Below are positions 10,101-17,561 of a stretch of DNA of 64,000 nucleotides, in pieces. A program made the position numbers and the translations under genes. How positions within the stretch are numbered: position 1 is the first letter of the stretch; each line of letters opens with the position of its first letter. The notes under the pieces were generated by a model. It searched no databases and had not been told where the DNA came from. It saw only the letters and a program-made list of their open reading frames with translations. Source of the DNA: Planctomycetota bacterium (GTDB taxonomy: Bacteria > Planctomycetota > PLA2); contig JAJFFH010000040.1 in assembly GCA_021776735.1 (NCBI GenBank), positions 124,001 through 188,000 on the forward strand, given 5' to 3'.

Positions 10101-10783
10101 AGATCGCGGACCTCGAAGTGCTCCGACCGGGCGCCATCGCGATCGGCGAGAGCCGCGACGGCACAACCGTGTTCGTCGCCCACCGTTTCGGCGTCGATGC
10201 CTTCGACGCCAGGACCGGGCGCAAAAAGGACTCGTACGAGTGCGACGGCAAGGCGCAACACGTCGTCGCCGGACCGGACGGCGTACGGCTTCTCGTGGCG
10301 GAAGAACACGTCGCCGCGCGAGGCCTGCTGATCACATTGCAACCGCCCACCCGCATGGCCCGAATCCGCATCGTGGACCGTCGCGCGCGCCGGGTGCTAC
10401 GCGAGCAAAAACTCCCGGGCACGCTCTCCCAACTCGCGTTCCTGGCAGACACCGCGGTCGCCGTCCTGCACATCGGCAACGAGGTCGCCATCCGCGACAT
10501 CCGCACGGGCCGCCTCCTCCGCCGCTTCGTCGTCCAGACACAAGGCACCGACAAGTCGGTCCGCAAGGCGATCGTCTCCCCGGACGGCGCCTACCTGCTC
10601 GTCCACACCGACCAGCGATTCTTCCGCTTCCCGCTGCTCAGAAGAAGCGCACCCACGGATCCGCCCAAACCGGACCGCACGAACTTCGACAACCCCTACC
10701 GCGAGTTCGTGAAGTACTACACGATGGCCCGCACCCGCATCGTCCGCTCCGGCCCCACCGAAGGCACCCTGGTCCAAGACTAG
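7109..10783 (+). CDS. Ser/Thr protein kinase with transmembrane helix and WD40-like beta propeller
   Basis: A 1224-residue protein. The kinase domain is near residues 60-330: GRGGMGIVYQAR, IAVKRI, HRDLKPENVM, VMDWGIA (DWG in place of DFG, common in environmental receptor-like kinases), GTPSYMAPE. A juxtamembrane region and one transmembrane helix follow (about 450-470, AAALLIVAGLTVGFLLV), then a coiled coil, and from about residue 590 a long run of WD40/quinoprotein-like blades such as VYTFDAATGRG and LTIWDMPSGKIRR. The propeller is inferred to be extracytoplasmic and to sense or bind a ligand. The start ATG overlaps the preceding stop, so it is the fourth coupled gene of the operon. Confidence 0.9.
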   Translation: MKDDKLKAFWATTLSGAHTLDGPVPAGTLKPGTFSGGETLAPDPTADDTADAELGVGGAEVELLDEIGRGGMGIVYQARQKSLDRLIAVKRILPGKDNESVRGRFVSEALVTGELDHPNIVPVHDLARSGDGQVHLAMKLVSGTSWDDLLRRGRDLERDLDILLAVGNAVAFAHSKGIVHRDLKPENVMVGEFGEVLVMDWGIAVDVRESPPGRTRAQHRSTVRAPAGTPSYMAPELAEARGTDIGPATDVYLLGAILHELLTGHPPHRGATLMEVLMAASRSEPPRFEPAVPAELQAICHRALAHNPVDRYAGVGDFQDALRAFRQHRESMAISDGARATLDRCAAATSAKARDDTARNLVYADFTEAVAGFRQALVLWDGNRAARDGEREARIAFARTALQAGDLGLAEAQAAPLENDGGLRNEIATAQAARDRASRNARLMRRGLAAAALLIVAGLTVGFLLVTNEKRKTEDALGRETIAKNDERKLRLRAELRQAEARREAERAGLEAWRGKLTAARALSDRGAQFLEADTPLKAGACYLRALELAPDAAPERYPSTWLEPSWAKDAWTAWRFVEREFLPALQPLQARGGHSHYARRGNLIALATAQYVYTFDAATGRGLKELIVKTAGLPIRTLAITPDQDVILVATGQAIAVLDARTGEERRRFVAHTGLVAQIVVSSTGKTAISRDDGHLRAWTIATGKQVGQVAVAVKSIAPVRDTTTVRAAGRFTQSWDWKTSTTSKWSLDYGKENAPHVIVASPDGVGHALGSRDGKVRVYFETNGQGQVTTLELERYVLDFAYSPDGSRLLAFLGGGRVVEIDVATRKILRTAEHAVRGFSGRAGYSPQGVPEIVDLNSGYRYTIADDNRPVHLGTSKTVRVTAIAMADDGGFVVTGYDTGHLTIWDMPSGKIRRQMSVEIGHKQAIQSITIADGRLYTDDGVTLLVWDLHKDGPPLARRKTVQQGRILPRAGVLIRYFKKLLGRTVALHDLASGKKIADLEVLRPGAIAIGESRDGTTVFVAHRFGVDAFDARTGRKKDSYECDGKAQHVVAGPDGVRLLVAEEHVAARGLLITLQPPTRMARIRIVDRRARRVLREQKLPGTLSQLAFLADTAVAVLHIGNEVAIRDIRTGRLLRRFVVQTQGTDKSVRKAIVSPDGAYLLVHTDQRFFRFPLLRRSAPTDPPKPDRTNFDNPYREFVKYYTMARTRIVRSGPTEGTLVQD

Positions 10784-10808
10784 CGCGAACCGGCGCAGCC
10801 CGCAAAAA

Positions 10809-10827
10809 CAGCAAACGGACGGCGATA
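10809..10827 (-). repeat. dispersed motif copy (intergenic)
   Basis: Exact core at 10815-10825 with the AGCAAA flank, 30 bases after the kinase stop and before the toxin-antitoxin operon. Confidence 0.88.
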
Positions 10828-10873
10828 CTCCTGAATTCGGCCTTGACCCCACCACAATCGGGCATAGACTAAT

Positions 10874-10886
10874 CTAGATCATCTAG
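10874..10886. promoter_or_regulatory. probable antitoxin operator (13-bp palindrome)
   Basis: CTAGATCATCTAG is a perfect palindrome about a central C, in an AT-rich pocket 27 bases before the antitoxin ATG. Phd/YefM antitoxins typically repress their own operon from such sites, so an autoregulatory operator is inferred. Confidence 0.6.
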
Positions 10887-10912
10887 CCGATATTGATCTG
10901 GAGCGCTCTGCC

Positions 10913-11152
10913 ATGAAATGGAAACTCGCCGAAGCCAAAAACAAACTCAGCGAGGTCGTGCGTCTTGCATTGACAAAAGGACCTCAACGCATCGAGCGCC
11001 GCGGGGACTCTGTTGTGGTCATCGCCACGGAGTACTTCGAACTCCTGATCGGGAAACGACCGAGCTTCAAGGACTACCTCCTCAATGGACCGGACCTGAG
11101 CGAACTCGATCTGACTCGCGATCGCTCAAAGATGCGGGATGTCGAACTGTGA
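10913..11152 (+). CDS. Phd/YefM-family antitoxin
   Basis: A 79-residue protein with the classic antitoxin N-terminus (WKLAEAKNKLSEVV) followed by RIERRGDSVVVIATEYFELL, matching the Phd/YefM DNA-binding domain. The C-terminal 25 residues are the presumed toxin-binding tail. It overlaps the PIN-domain toxin start by four bases (GTGA), the usual arrangement for coupled toxin-antitoxin synthesis. A palindrome upstream (10874-10886) is the likely operator. Confidence 0.88.
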   Translation: MKWKLAEAKNKLSEVVRLALTKGPQRIERRGDSVVVIATEYFELLIGKRPSFKDYLLNGPDLSELDLTRDRSKMRDVEL

Positions 11153-11571
11153 GAGCCCTGCTCGACACGTGCGTCGTTTCCGAAATCGCCCGGGCGCGCG
11201 GCGACGAAGGCGTCAAGGGCCGGGTGTCGGCGATACCCAGCAGCGATCTCTACATTAGCGTGATCACGATCGGCGAAATCGCCAAGGGAATCGCCCTCCT
11301 GGAAACGGGCCGCAAGAAGAAGAGGTACGTCGATTTTCTGCGCGGCATCGAACAGGACTATGCCAACCGAGTTCTGCCCGTAGACGTCGAAACCGCTCAC
11401 ATCTGGGGTGAGACCACGGCCGCCAGCCAAAAAAGCGGTGCAGTCGTAGCGGCCAGCGATGGCCTGATCGCGGCGACGGCAATTCGACACGGACTTCAGG
11501 TGATGACCCGCAACGTCAAGGACTTCGCCGCGACGGGCGCGATGCTCGTCAATCCTTGGGAACAGGCGTAG
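11149..11571 (+). CDS. VapC-type PIN-domain toxin (RNase)
   Basis: A 140-residue PIN domain starting at a GTG that overlaps the antitoxin stop. Conserved acidic residues are visible: LLDTCVVSE at the N-terminus, ITIGEIAKG in the middle, ASDGLIAATA and a C-terminal MTRNVKDF. This is the pattern of VapC/FitB-like Mg-dependent ribonucleases that cleave tRNA or other RNA when the antitoxin is lost. It ends VNPWEQA, the same ending style as the second PIN toxin of this window at 35175. GTG 11149 is chosen for the overlap and because the PIN fold begins there. Confidence 0.88.
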   Translation: MRALLDTCVVSEIARARGDEGVKGRVSAIPSSDLYISVITIGEIAKGIALLETGRKKKRYVDFLRGIEQDYANRVLPVDVETAHIWGETTAASQKSGAVVAASDGLIAATAIRHGLQVMTRNVKDFAATGAMLVNPWEQA

Positions 11572-11630
11572 GCAGCGCGCCAGCGCTTCCTCCTTGCCGG
11601 CGTCGCGCTGACCGGTGTACCATCGAAACG

Positions 11631-12725
11631 ATGCGTTCGTGGAGGATCGTGCTTCTGGCCGGGCTTTGTTCCTGCGGCTCGGGAACGACGACGACTATCA
11701 CGTTCTCGGCGCAGAACTACCTCGCCGGGGCGATGGTCGGCGTCTTCGGCGGCGTGCCCCGCCTCGAGGGTCTCGTGCCCGCCGTCCTCGTACCGGCCGC
11801 GCGCGCGGCCGCCGGCATCACCTTCGAGCTCGACACGAGTCCGGGCGCCGAGCCGAACACCTTTGCGTTCACGATGCCATTCGACTGCGACGGCGACGGC
11901 ACGAACGATACGACCGCGACCGGTACGGCACAGTTGAACCTCGATCCGATCGGCAACCTCGCCTCCGGCTTTTCGGCGACGGCGAACGTCACCGTGACGT
12001 CGGGCGCAAAGACGTTTCAAGGGACGCTGACGCTGCGATTCGACTCCGGCGGGGCGTTTCTCGTCCACGGTTCGGGGACCGTGACGGACTCGGACGCGAA
12101 CACGACGGTCACGATCGCGGTCGACGAGGCGACGCCGCTGCACATCCGGACGGCCGACGCGGACGCACCCGACAAACAGCCCAACGCGTGCGCGTTCTCG
12201 ATCGACGGCCCGCTCGACCTGACGCTCACGCACGCGAGCGGCGAGTACGCCGCGCGCTGGACGTTCGACCCCACCTCGAGGCTCGTTGGCCTCACGAACG
12301 GGCGGTTCACGCCGACCGGCGGAGCGGAGGAGACGCTGCCGGACGCCACGGTTGACATGAGTCCGAATCCGCCCGGCGGCAACCTGAACCGTTGGGCCGG
12401 CACCTGGACGCTGGCGTGGTTTTGCGCGCCGAGCCGTTCCGGCACGGACACGATGACGATCACCGTCCGCGACGCGAACACGATCGACATCGTACGAACG
12501 GAGCCGCCGCCCGACGGCCGCACGTTGGCGTTCACGGCGACGCGGGACGCAAAAGACCCCGACATCGTGCGCGGCGAGTACCAGGCTCTCGACGACACCG
12601 GCTCGTACATCGAGGTGTTCTCGCTGATCCTCTCCGCGGACGGCAACGGGTTCCGGTACGAGGCGGAACTGCGCTTCGACTTCGGTGGCAACGCGAACTG
12701 CGGCGGCACGGCGACCCGCGACTAG
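11631..12725 (+). CDS. lipoprotein of unknown function, beta-rich
   Basis: A 364-residue protein with a short type II signal sequence (IVLLAGLCSC, lipobox LCSC) and then Thr/Asp-rich, beta-strand-like sequence including FDCDGDGTNDTT, which resembles a calcium-binding DxDxDG loop. No enzyme motif is visible and I do not recognise the family. The ATG at 11631 puts the signal peptide at the N-terminus. A short gap separates it from the toxin gene; no terminator was seen between them. Confidence 0.6.
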   Translation: MRSWRIVLLAGLCSCGSGTTTTITFSAQNYLAGAMVGVFGGVPRLEGLVPAVLVPAARAAAGITFELDTSPGAEPNTFAFTMPFDCDGDGTNDTTATGTAQLNLDPIGNLASGFSATANVTVTSGAKTFQGTLTLRFDSGGAFLVHGSGTVTDSDANTTVTIAVDEATPLHIRTADADAPDKQPNACAFSIDGPLDLTLTHASGEYAARWTFDPTSRLVGLTNGRFTPTGGAEETLPDATVDMSPNPPGGNLNRWAGTWTLAWFCAPSRSGTDTMTITVRDANTIDIVRTEPPPDGRTLAFTATRDAKDPDIVRGEYQALDDTGSYIEVFSLILSADGNGFRYEAELRFDFGGNANCGGTATRD

Positions 12726-12819
12726 GCTCTGTTTGAGAACTCGGCGTGAGGCCCTGACAACGTCTGGGACGATCTCGACCCGAGGCGCCGTGCGGGCTTC
12801 CTTTCGTCCGGCCCATCCC

Positions 12820-12836
12820 TGGTGAATAATGCGGGC
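12820..12836 (+). repeat. sequence matching one end of the MITE-like element at 51190-51424
   Basis: GGTGAATAATGCGGGC directly before the E2 start codon matches the right end of the 51.2-kb element (GTGAGTAATGCGGGCT) at all but about two positions. It may be a relic end of a mobile element; no partner end was found nearby. Confidence 0.35.
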
Positions 12837-14186
12837 ATGGCCACCAAAGTCGTCATGCCGCAGATGGGCGAATCGATCGCCGAAGGCACCATCACCAAAT
12901 GGCTCAAAAAGGTCGGAGACAAGATCGACCGCGACGAGGCGTTGCTCGAGATCTCGACCGACAAGGTCGATACCGAGATTCCGAGCCCTGCGGCCGGCAT
13001 TCTCGGCAAGATCCTGACCGAGGAAGGTGCGACCGTCGAGGTCGGCACCGAGATCGCGATCATCCTCGCCGAAGGTGAGGAGTTGGACGAAGCCGCACTC
13101 GCAGCGGCGGCACCGGCCACAACCGCGACACAGCAAACGGACGGCGAGGCTCGTCCCGCGGCCGCTGCGCCCACTCCGGCGCCCGCGGCGCCCCCGCCCC
13201 CCCCTGCCGCACCCACCCCCGTTCCCGCTCCGGTGGCCCTCGCCACTGCACCGGCCACGAACGGCGGACCGATTCCGCGGCTGAGCAACGGCCGCTTCTA
13301 TTCGCCGCTGGTTCGCTCGATCGCGGACACCCAGGGGCTCTCGGTCGGCGAGCTCGATTCGATCCAGGGTTCGGGCGCCGAAGGCCGCGTCACGAAGGGT
13401 GACGTGCTCGGATATCTCGAAAACCGGCCGGCCGGCGGTGGCGGCACGATGCCGATGTTTGGTGCGCCGCAGGCCGATCGCGTCCAGCCGATGGATCGCA
13501 TGCGCCAGATCATCGCGCACCACATGGTCGCGTCGATCCAGACCAGCGCGCACGTCTACATCATGACCGAGGCCGACGTGACGGACCTCGTCGCGTTTCG
13601 CAAACGGCACAAGGGGTCGTTTCAGGAGCGCACCGGCCAAAAGCTCACCTACACGCCGTTCTTCATCAAGGCGTCCGCGCTCGCGCTGCGCGATTTCCCG
13701 TTCGTGAACGCGCAGGTCAATCCCGAGGCGCAACAGATCACGGTCAAGGGGTCGGTCAATGTCGGCATGGCCGTCGCGGTGCCGCGCGACGACGGCAGCT
13801 TCGGGCTGATTGTGCCGGTCATCAAGAACGCGGACTTCCTGCCGCTGCGCGAGATCGCGGGCCAGGTCAACGACCTCGCCGCGCGCGGGCGTTCCGGCCA
13901 GCTCACCCCCGAGGAGCCGCAGGGCGGGACGTTCACGGTCACCAACATGGGGGTGTTCGGCAGCCTCGGCGGCCTCCCGATCATCAACCAGCCGCAGGTG
14001 GCGATCCTCGGACTCGGTGCCATCGAGCGCAAGCCCGCCGTCGTCGACGACGAGATCGTGATCCGCGACAAGGTGTTCTTGTCCGTCGGCATCGATCACC
14101 GGCTCGTGGACGGCGCACTCGGCGGCCAGTTCCTCGAGCGCATCCGGTACTACCTCGAAAACATCGACTCGTGGCTACTGGCGTAG
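12837..14186 (+). CDS. 2-oxoacid dehydrogenase complex E2 (dihydrolipoamide acyltransferase)
   Basis: A 449-residue protein with the full E2 order: an N-terminal lipoyl domain (MPQMGESIAEG, lipoylated Lys43 in EISTDKVDTE), a Pro/Ala-rich linker, a peripheral-subunit-binding domain (YSPLVRSIADTQG, GSGAEGRVTKGDV) and the catalytic acyltransferase domain ending in VGIDHRLVDGALGG, which carries the active-site His and Asp. It transfers an acyl group from the swinging lipoyl arm to CoA. The MGES start resembles succinyl- and branched-chain-type E2s, but substrate cannot be fixed without E1. The linker holds an exact dispersed motif copy encoding QTDGEA. ATG 12837 fits the family start; a GTG 15 bases upstream is in frame. 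It overlaps lipA. Confidence 0.9.
   Translation: MATKVVMPQMGESIAEGTITKWLKKVGDKIDRDEALLEISTDKVDTEIPSPAAGILGKILTEEGATVEVGTEIAIILAEGEELDEAALAAAAPATTATQQTDGEARPAAAAPTPAPAAPPPPPAAPTPVPAPVALATAPATNGGPIPRLSNGRFYSPLVRSIADTQGLSVGELDSIQGSGAEGRVTKGDVLGYLENRPAGGGGTMPMFGAPQADRVQPMDRMRQIIAHHMVASIQTSAHVYIMTEADVTDLVAFRKRHKGSFQERTGQKLTYTPFFIKASALALRDFPFVNAQVNPEAQQITVKGSVNVGMAVAVPRDDGSFGLIVPVIKNADFLPLREIAGQVNDLAARGRSGQLTPEEPQGGTFTVTNMGVFGSLGGLPIINQPQVAILGLGAIERKPAVVDDEIVIRDKVFLSVGIDHRLVDGALGGQFLERIRYYLENIDSWLLA
13131..13149 (-). repeat. dispersed motif copy (in gene)
   Basis: Exact core at 13137-13147 with the AGCAAA flank; encodes QTDGEA in the flexible E2 linker. Confidence 0.85.
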
Positions 14187-15055
14187 AACAGGAAAAACCG
14201 GCGCGCCCGCCGTGGCTCAAGGTCCGGCTTGAGGACTGGGCGGGCTTCAAGACCACCGAGGAGATCGTCGAGCTCCACGGACTCAACACGGTCTGCCACA
14301 GCGCACACTGCCCCAACATCGGCGAGTGCTGGAGCCGCGGCACCGCCACGCTCATGCTGCTCGGCAACACCTGCACGCGCCGCTGCGGCTTTTGCGCCGT
14401 GTTGTCCGGCGTCCCGCGCGCTTACGATCCGCACGAGTCCGAGCGCGTCGCCCAAGCCGTCAAGGCCATGGGCCTGAAGTTCGCGGTGCTGACCTCGGTC
14501 GCGCGCGACGACCTGCCCGACGGCGGCGCCAGCGTGTTCGCCGATTCGATCCGCGCAATCCGGCGCGAATGTCCCGGCGTCGGCGTCGAGGTACTCATCC
14601 CCGATCTTCATGGCAACAAGACGCACCTCGACACGATCTTTGAGGCGCGCCCGGATGTCTTGAACCACAACCTCGAAACCGTCGAGCGCCTGCAACGCCA
14701 CGTTCGGCCCAGCGCCGGCTACGCGTGCTCGCTCAAGGTCCTGCGCCTCGCCGCCGATGCGGGCCTCGTGGCCAAGTCGGGGCTGATGCTCGGACTGGGA
14801 GAAACGGACGGCGAGGTTCGTGAAGCCCTGCGCGACCTCAAGCAAAATGGCGTCGCGATGATCACCATGGGCCAGTACCTGCCGCCGGACGACGACCATC
14901 TCCCGCTGGAACGCTACGCAACCCCGGAGCAGTTCGACGCCCTGGGCGACTACGCCCGCAAACTGGGCTTCCAACACGTCGAGAGCGCGCCACTGGTCCG
15001 CAGCAGTTATCACTCGGAAGAAGCGCCGGCGGCAACGGGCACTCGGCCAAGCTGA
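14171..15055 (+). CDS. lipA: lipoyl synthase (radical SAM)
   Basis: A 294-residue protein with both iron-sulfur motifs of LipA: C42-x4-C47-x5-C53 (CHSAHCPNIGEC) for the auxiliary cluster and C68-x3-C72-x2-C75 (CTRRCGFC) for the radical-SAM cluster. The conserved C-terminal RSSYHSEE supplies the auxiliary-cluster serine. It inserts two sulfurs into the octanoyl group of lipoyl domains. The GTG start lies inside the E2 gene (16-base overlap), so the enzyme is translationally coupled to its own substrate protein. Length is normal for the family. An exact dispersed motif copy encodes ETDGEV in the conserved LGETDGEV region. Confidence 0.95.
   Translation: MATGVEQEKPARPPWLKVRLEDWAGFKTTEEIVELHGLNTVCHSAHCPNIGECWSRGTATLMLLGNTCTRRCGFCAVLSGVPRAYDPHESERVAQAVKAMGLKFAVLTSVARDDLPDGGASVFADSIRAIRRECPGVGVEVLIPDLHGNKTHLDTIFEARPDVLNHNLETVERLQRHVRPSAGYACSLKVLRLAADAGLVAKSGLMLGLGETDGEVREALRDLKQNGVAMITMGQYLPPDDDHLPLERYATPEQFDALGDYARKLGFQHVESAPLVRSSYHSEEAPAATGTRPS
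14798..14816 (-). repeat. dispersed motif copy (in gene)
   Basis: Exact core at 14804-14814. It falls on a naturally conserved LipA motif (GETD), so part of this match may be coincidental. Confidence 0.6.
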
Positions 15056-15074
15056 CGGCGCTCCGCGCCGCGAA

Positions 15075-15093
15075 ACTCGCCGTCCGTACGTTT
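15075..15093 (+). repeat. dispersed motif copy (intergenic)
   Basis: Exact core at 15077-15087, followed by ACGTTTTT, 20 bases after the lipA stop. Confidence 0.85.
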
Positions 15094-15130
15094 TTCTCAA
15101 GGTCTCTTCCGTGGGGCCGAAGATGTACGC

Positions 15131-16075
15131 ATGCGCCGAAACATCGCCGTGCTTCTGCTCGCCACCGTTGTTGCTGCTCAGGACGCCGACGTCAAGGCGG
15201 TCAAGGTCAGTCTCGACAAGGGACTTGCCGCGATGCGCGCGGGCGAGACCGACAAGGGCATTGCCTACCTCGAGCAGGTCGTCAAGGCGAAGCCGAGGAT
15301 CGCGCGTTTTCGGCTGCTGCTTGGCGCCTCGTACCTACAGGCCAAGCGCAACGGCGAGGCGTGGCGGCAGATTCGGCTGGCCGCGAAGTGGGCGCCGCAG
15401 GATCGGCAGGCGCAACAACTGTTCAACCGGCTGTGGTCGGTGTTTGACCGCGCCGGGCTGCTCAACTCGGGCGCGCCCGTGGCGGCGCTCAAGAAAACTG
15501 CCGGCGAACCGGACAAACAGAGTCGCGAGCGACTGCTGTACGGACCGATGTCCGTGGAGTTCCGCGGGAGCGCGGTTCATCGCGTCGTCGATACGCGCGG
15601 GCTGCGCGGACCGGTGCCGGCGGCCAAACGCATCTGGCACACCGACGTCGACGTCACGACGTGGCGCATCGGGCATCGCGCCGCCAACCGCAGCTCCGAC
15701 ATTGTCGAGTGGGTGCAGCGCGGCGACATCGTTCAGCGCGCGCCGGCCATGTTCTCGACGCAGCGCCTGCTCGGCGCGGTTGCGCGCGGCGGCACGGCCA
15801 AGTCGCTGATGACACGCATCCACGCCGGGCTCAAGCGCATGTACCCGACACTCGAGTGGAAGACCATCAAGGACGGCGAAGATGACGTCGTCTTCGAGTG
15901 GCGCGTGCCCGCCGCGCACGGCCGGCCGCCGCAACACGAGATCGCGCGCCTGTCCACCGGCAAGGTGGACGTGCACCGCATCGCCTACGTGGCGCGCAAG
16001 AAGTCCATGACCAAGACCGAGCGCGCGCAGTGGCTCAAGAGCATCTCGAACGCGCGTTTGGTTGACGCCAGGTAG
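15131..16075 (+). CDS. secreted TPR-containing protein of unknown function
   Basis: A 314-residue protein with a Sec signal peptide (NIAVLLLATVVAAQ, cleavage near residue 17). Residues about 25-95 form two tetratricopeptide-like helical repeats (KGLAAMRAGETDKGIAYLEQVV, then LLLGASYLQAKRNGEAW). The C-terminal half is beta-rich and basic with no recognised domain. The signal peptide itself is encoded by a near copy of the dispersed motif (IAVLLL). It is convergent with the thioredoxin-like gene at 16127; the 50-base gap holds a G/C-rich stretch that could fold into a short hairpin. Confidence 0.65.
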   Translation: MRRNIAVLLLATVVAAQDADVKAVKVSLDKGLAAMRAGETDKGIAYLEQVVKAKPRIARFRLLLGASYLQAKRNGEAWRQIRLAAKWAPQDRQAQQLFNRLWSVFDRAGLLNSGAPVAALKKTAGEPDKQSRERLLYGPMSVEFRGSAVHRVVDTRGLRGPVPAAKRIWHTDVDVTTWRIGHRAANRSSDIVEWVQRGDIVQRAPAMFSTQRLLGAVARGGTAKSLMTRIHAGLKRMYPTLEWKTIKDGEDDVVFEWRVPAAHGRPPQHEIARLSTGKVDVHRIAYVARKKSMTKTERAQWLKSISNARLVDAR

Positions 16076-16126
16076 CGCAAGAAGCGAAAGGGGGCCCGGG
16101 GGCAGCCCCTTGGATCGGAGTCGCCG

Positions 16127-17446
16127 CTATCCGCCTTCGTTCGCTTCGCCCTTCTCCGCTTCCTCGCGGCGACGCTGATCTTCCTCGGCCTGCTTGCGCG
16201 CAGCCTCTGCCCGCTGTTTGCGCATCATCTCCTGTAGCTTGCGCACGAGCTCCGGATCGCTGATGGCACCCCGGCCCTCGCGCGCCGCCTTCTCGATACG
16301 TTTGCGGAGTTCCGGGCTCATTGTTCCGCCACCGCCGATCACGATGCCGCCGTGCGTCTTCTTGTACGGCGAGAACTGGTAGTTCGTGTGGTGGACCCGG
16401 CTCAGCATGGCCCAGCGGTCTTCCGGATACGTGTCGACGTGTTTTTGCCAGATCGCATTCGCACCCTTGGCATCGCCAAGCGCGCGACGCGCCAAGCCGA
16501 GGAAAAAATGCATCTGGCCGATCCGGTTGCTGTCCGGCGCTTTCGCGATCCAGTCCGAGAGTTGCCGGACCAACGCGTTGACGTCCGCGCCGGGCACGAG
16601 CCGCCAGCCGGTGAAGAAACTGCCGCGCGGCTTCAACTCGACCGAGAGGCTGATCAGATCGAGCGCGATGTCGTCGGCAATGTCGGCCGGCGCGTCCGCC
16701 ACACTGCCGAGGACTCGCTTCGCCGAGGCTCGGTCCGGAGTCTCAAGGTCAAGGACATGGAGGTGACCGAGCAGAAACGTCGAGCGCGCCTTTTGTTCGG
16801 CCGTGCCCGACGCGTCGAGTGCCACCCGGGCGTACCGCTTGGCGTCGGCGAACCGAAGCAGCTCGCTCGCAAGCCGCGCGGCGGCACGCTGCGCGACGGC
16901 ATTTCGCGGGTGCGCCCTGGCGCGATCAAAGACCGCCTGCTCCTCGGGCGAGTTGCGGTCGAATGCCGGGTTGTTGAGCAACGCGTCCCGAAACGAGCGG
17001 AACACCTCGTCGCGCTTGAACCCGAAAGCGACGATCTGCTTGCCCTCCGGCGTCGCGACGCCGCCGTAGCGAAGCTGGAGACCGTGCTTTTTCACGAACG
17101 CACCCGCCCCGGCGTCGGCACCCAGGCCCATCGTGAACGCGTTGTAGTGGCAGGAAACAAACCGGCGGTTGAGAACGCCGATCAAGGATTCGTGCACGAG
17201 CGACACGGCTCGCAGCGCATCCCCGGCGGGTCACCAACTGCCGCAGCGATAGTCCACCGCACCGCGAGCATCCACGCCCCCATAGATCGGCTTGAGAAAC
17301 ATCAGCCGCTTTTGCGCCGTCGCCGCGGCATGGGCCTTGGGAAACGGAAGCACAAAAGAGACCCGCCGCGTATCACCAGCGGGCTGTTGGTCGCCAGCAG
17401 GCGCAAGAGCAGGAAGCAGGAGGGCAAAAAGCAAGGTTCGACGCAT
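16127..17446 (-). CDS. secreted thioredoxin-like protein with an in-frame TGA codon (possible selenoprotein or nonsense mutation)
   Basis: One continuous reading frame of 439 codons is broken only by a TGA at 17231-17233 (codon 72). The first part has a signal peptide (LLFALLLPALAPAG) and ends DYRCGSW. After the TGA the same frame continues with SLVHESLIGVLNRRFVSCHYNAF, which matches the helix-strand element after the active site of thioredoxin_7/DUF255-like proteins. A TPR-like helical region and a Lys/Arg/Glu-rich tail follow. The TGA sits four residues after Cys68. A 7-bp stem with loop CGUGUC starts 16 bases downstream, loosely fitting a bacterial SECIS. Translation could otherwise restart at a GTG near 17206 without a signal peptide. 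Selenocysteine, nonsense mutation and sequencing error all remain possible. Confidence 0.55.
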
Positions 17447-17512
17447 ACCGAAGAGTACGCGCAAGCTGCTGGAGTTGCTCCCAACACCCCGAAACGTGCA
17501 GGTCATCTGGCG

Positions 17513-17558
17513 GGCCGAAGGCCCGCGGGCTAACGAAAATCCGCGCAGCGGAGTTTCG
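17513..17558 (-). terminator. paired GC-rich hairpins after the 17562 gene
   Basis: Two stem-loops follow the stop of the minus-strand gene at 17562. One is CGAAA-a-TCCGC-gca-GCGGA-g-TTTCG (17534-17558) and the other CGGGCC-gaa-GGCCCG (17513-17527). Neither has a clear U-run, so termination is plausible but not proven. Confidence 0.4.
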
Positions 17559-17561
17559 CAG

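Noticed and set aside
11496-14099. An 867-codon open frame antisense to the E2 gene and its neighbour
   Set aside because: Arg/Gly/Val-rich antisense shadow in GC-rich DNA. The plus strand encodes clear E2 motifs.
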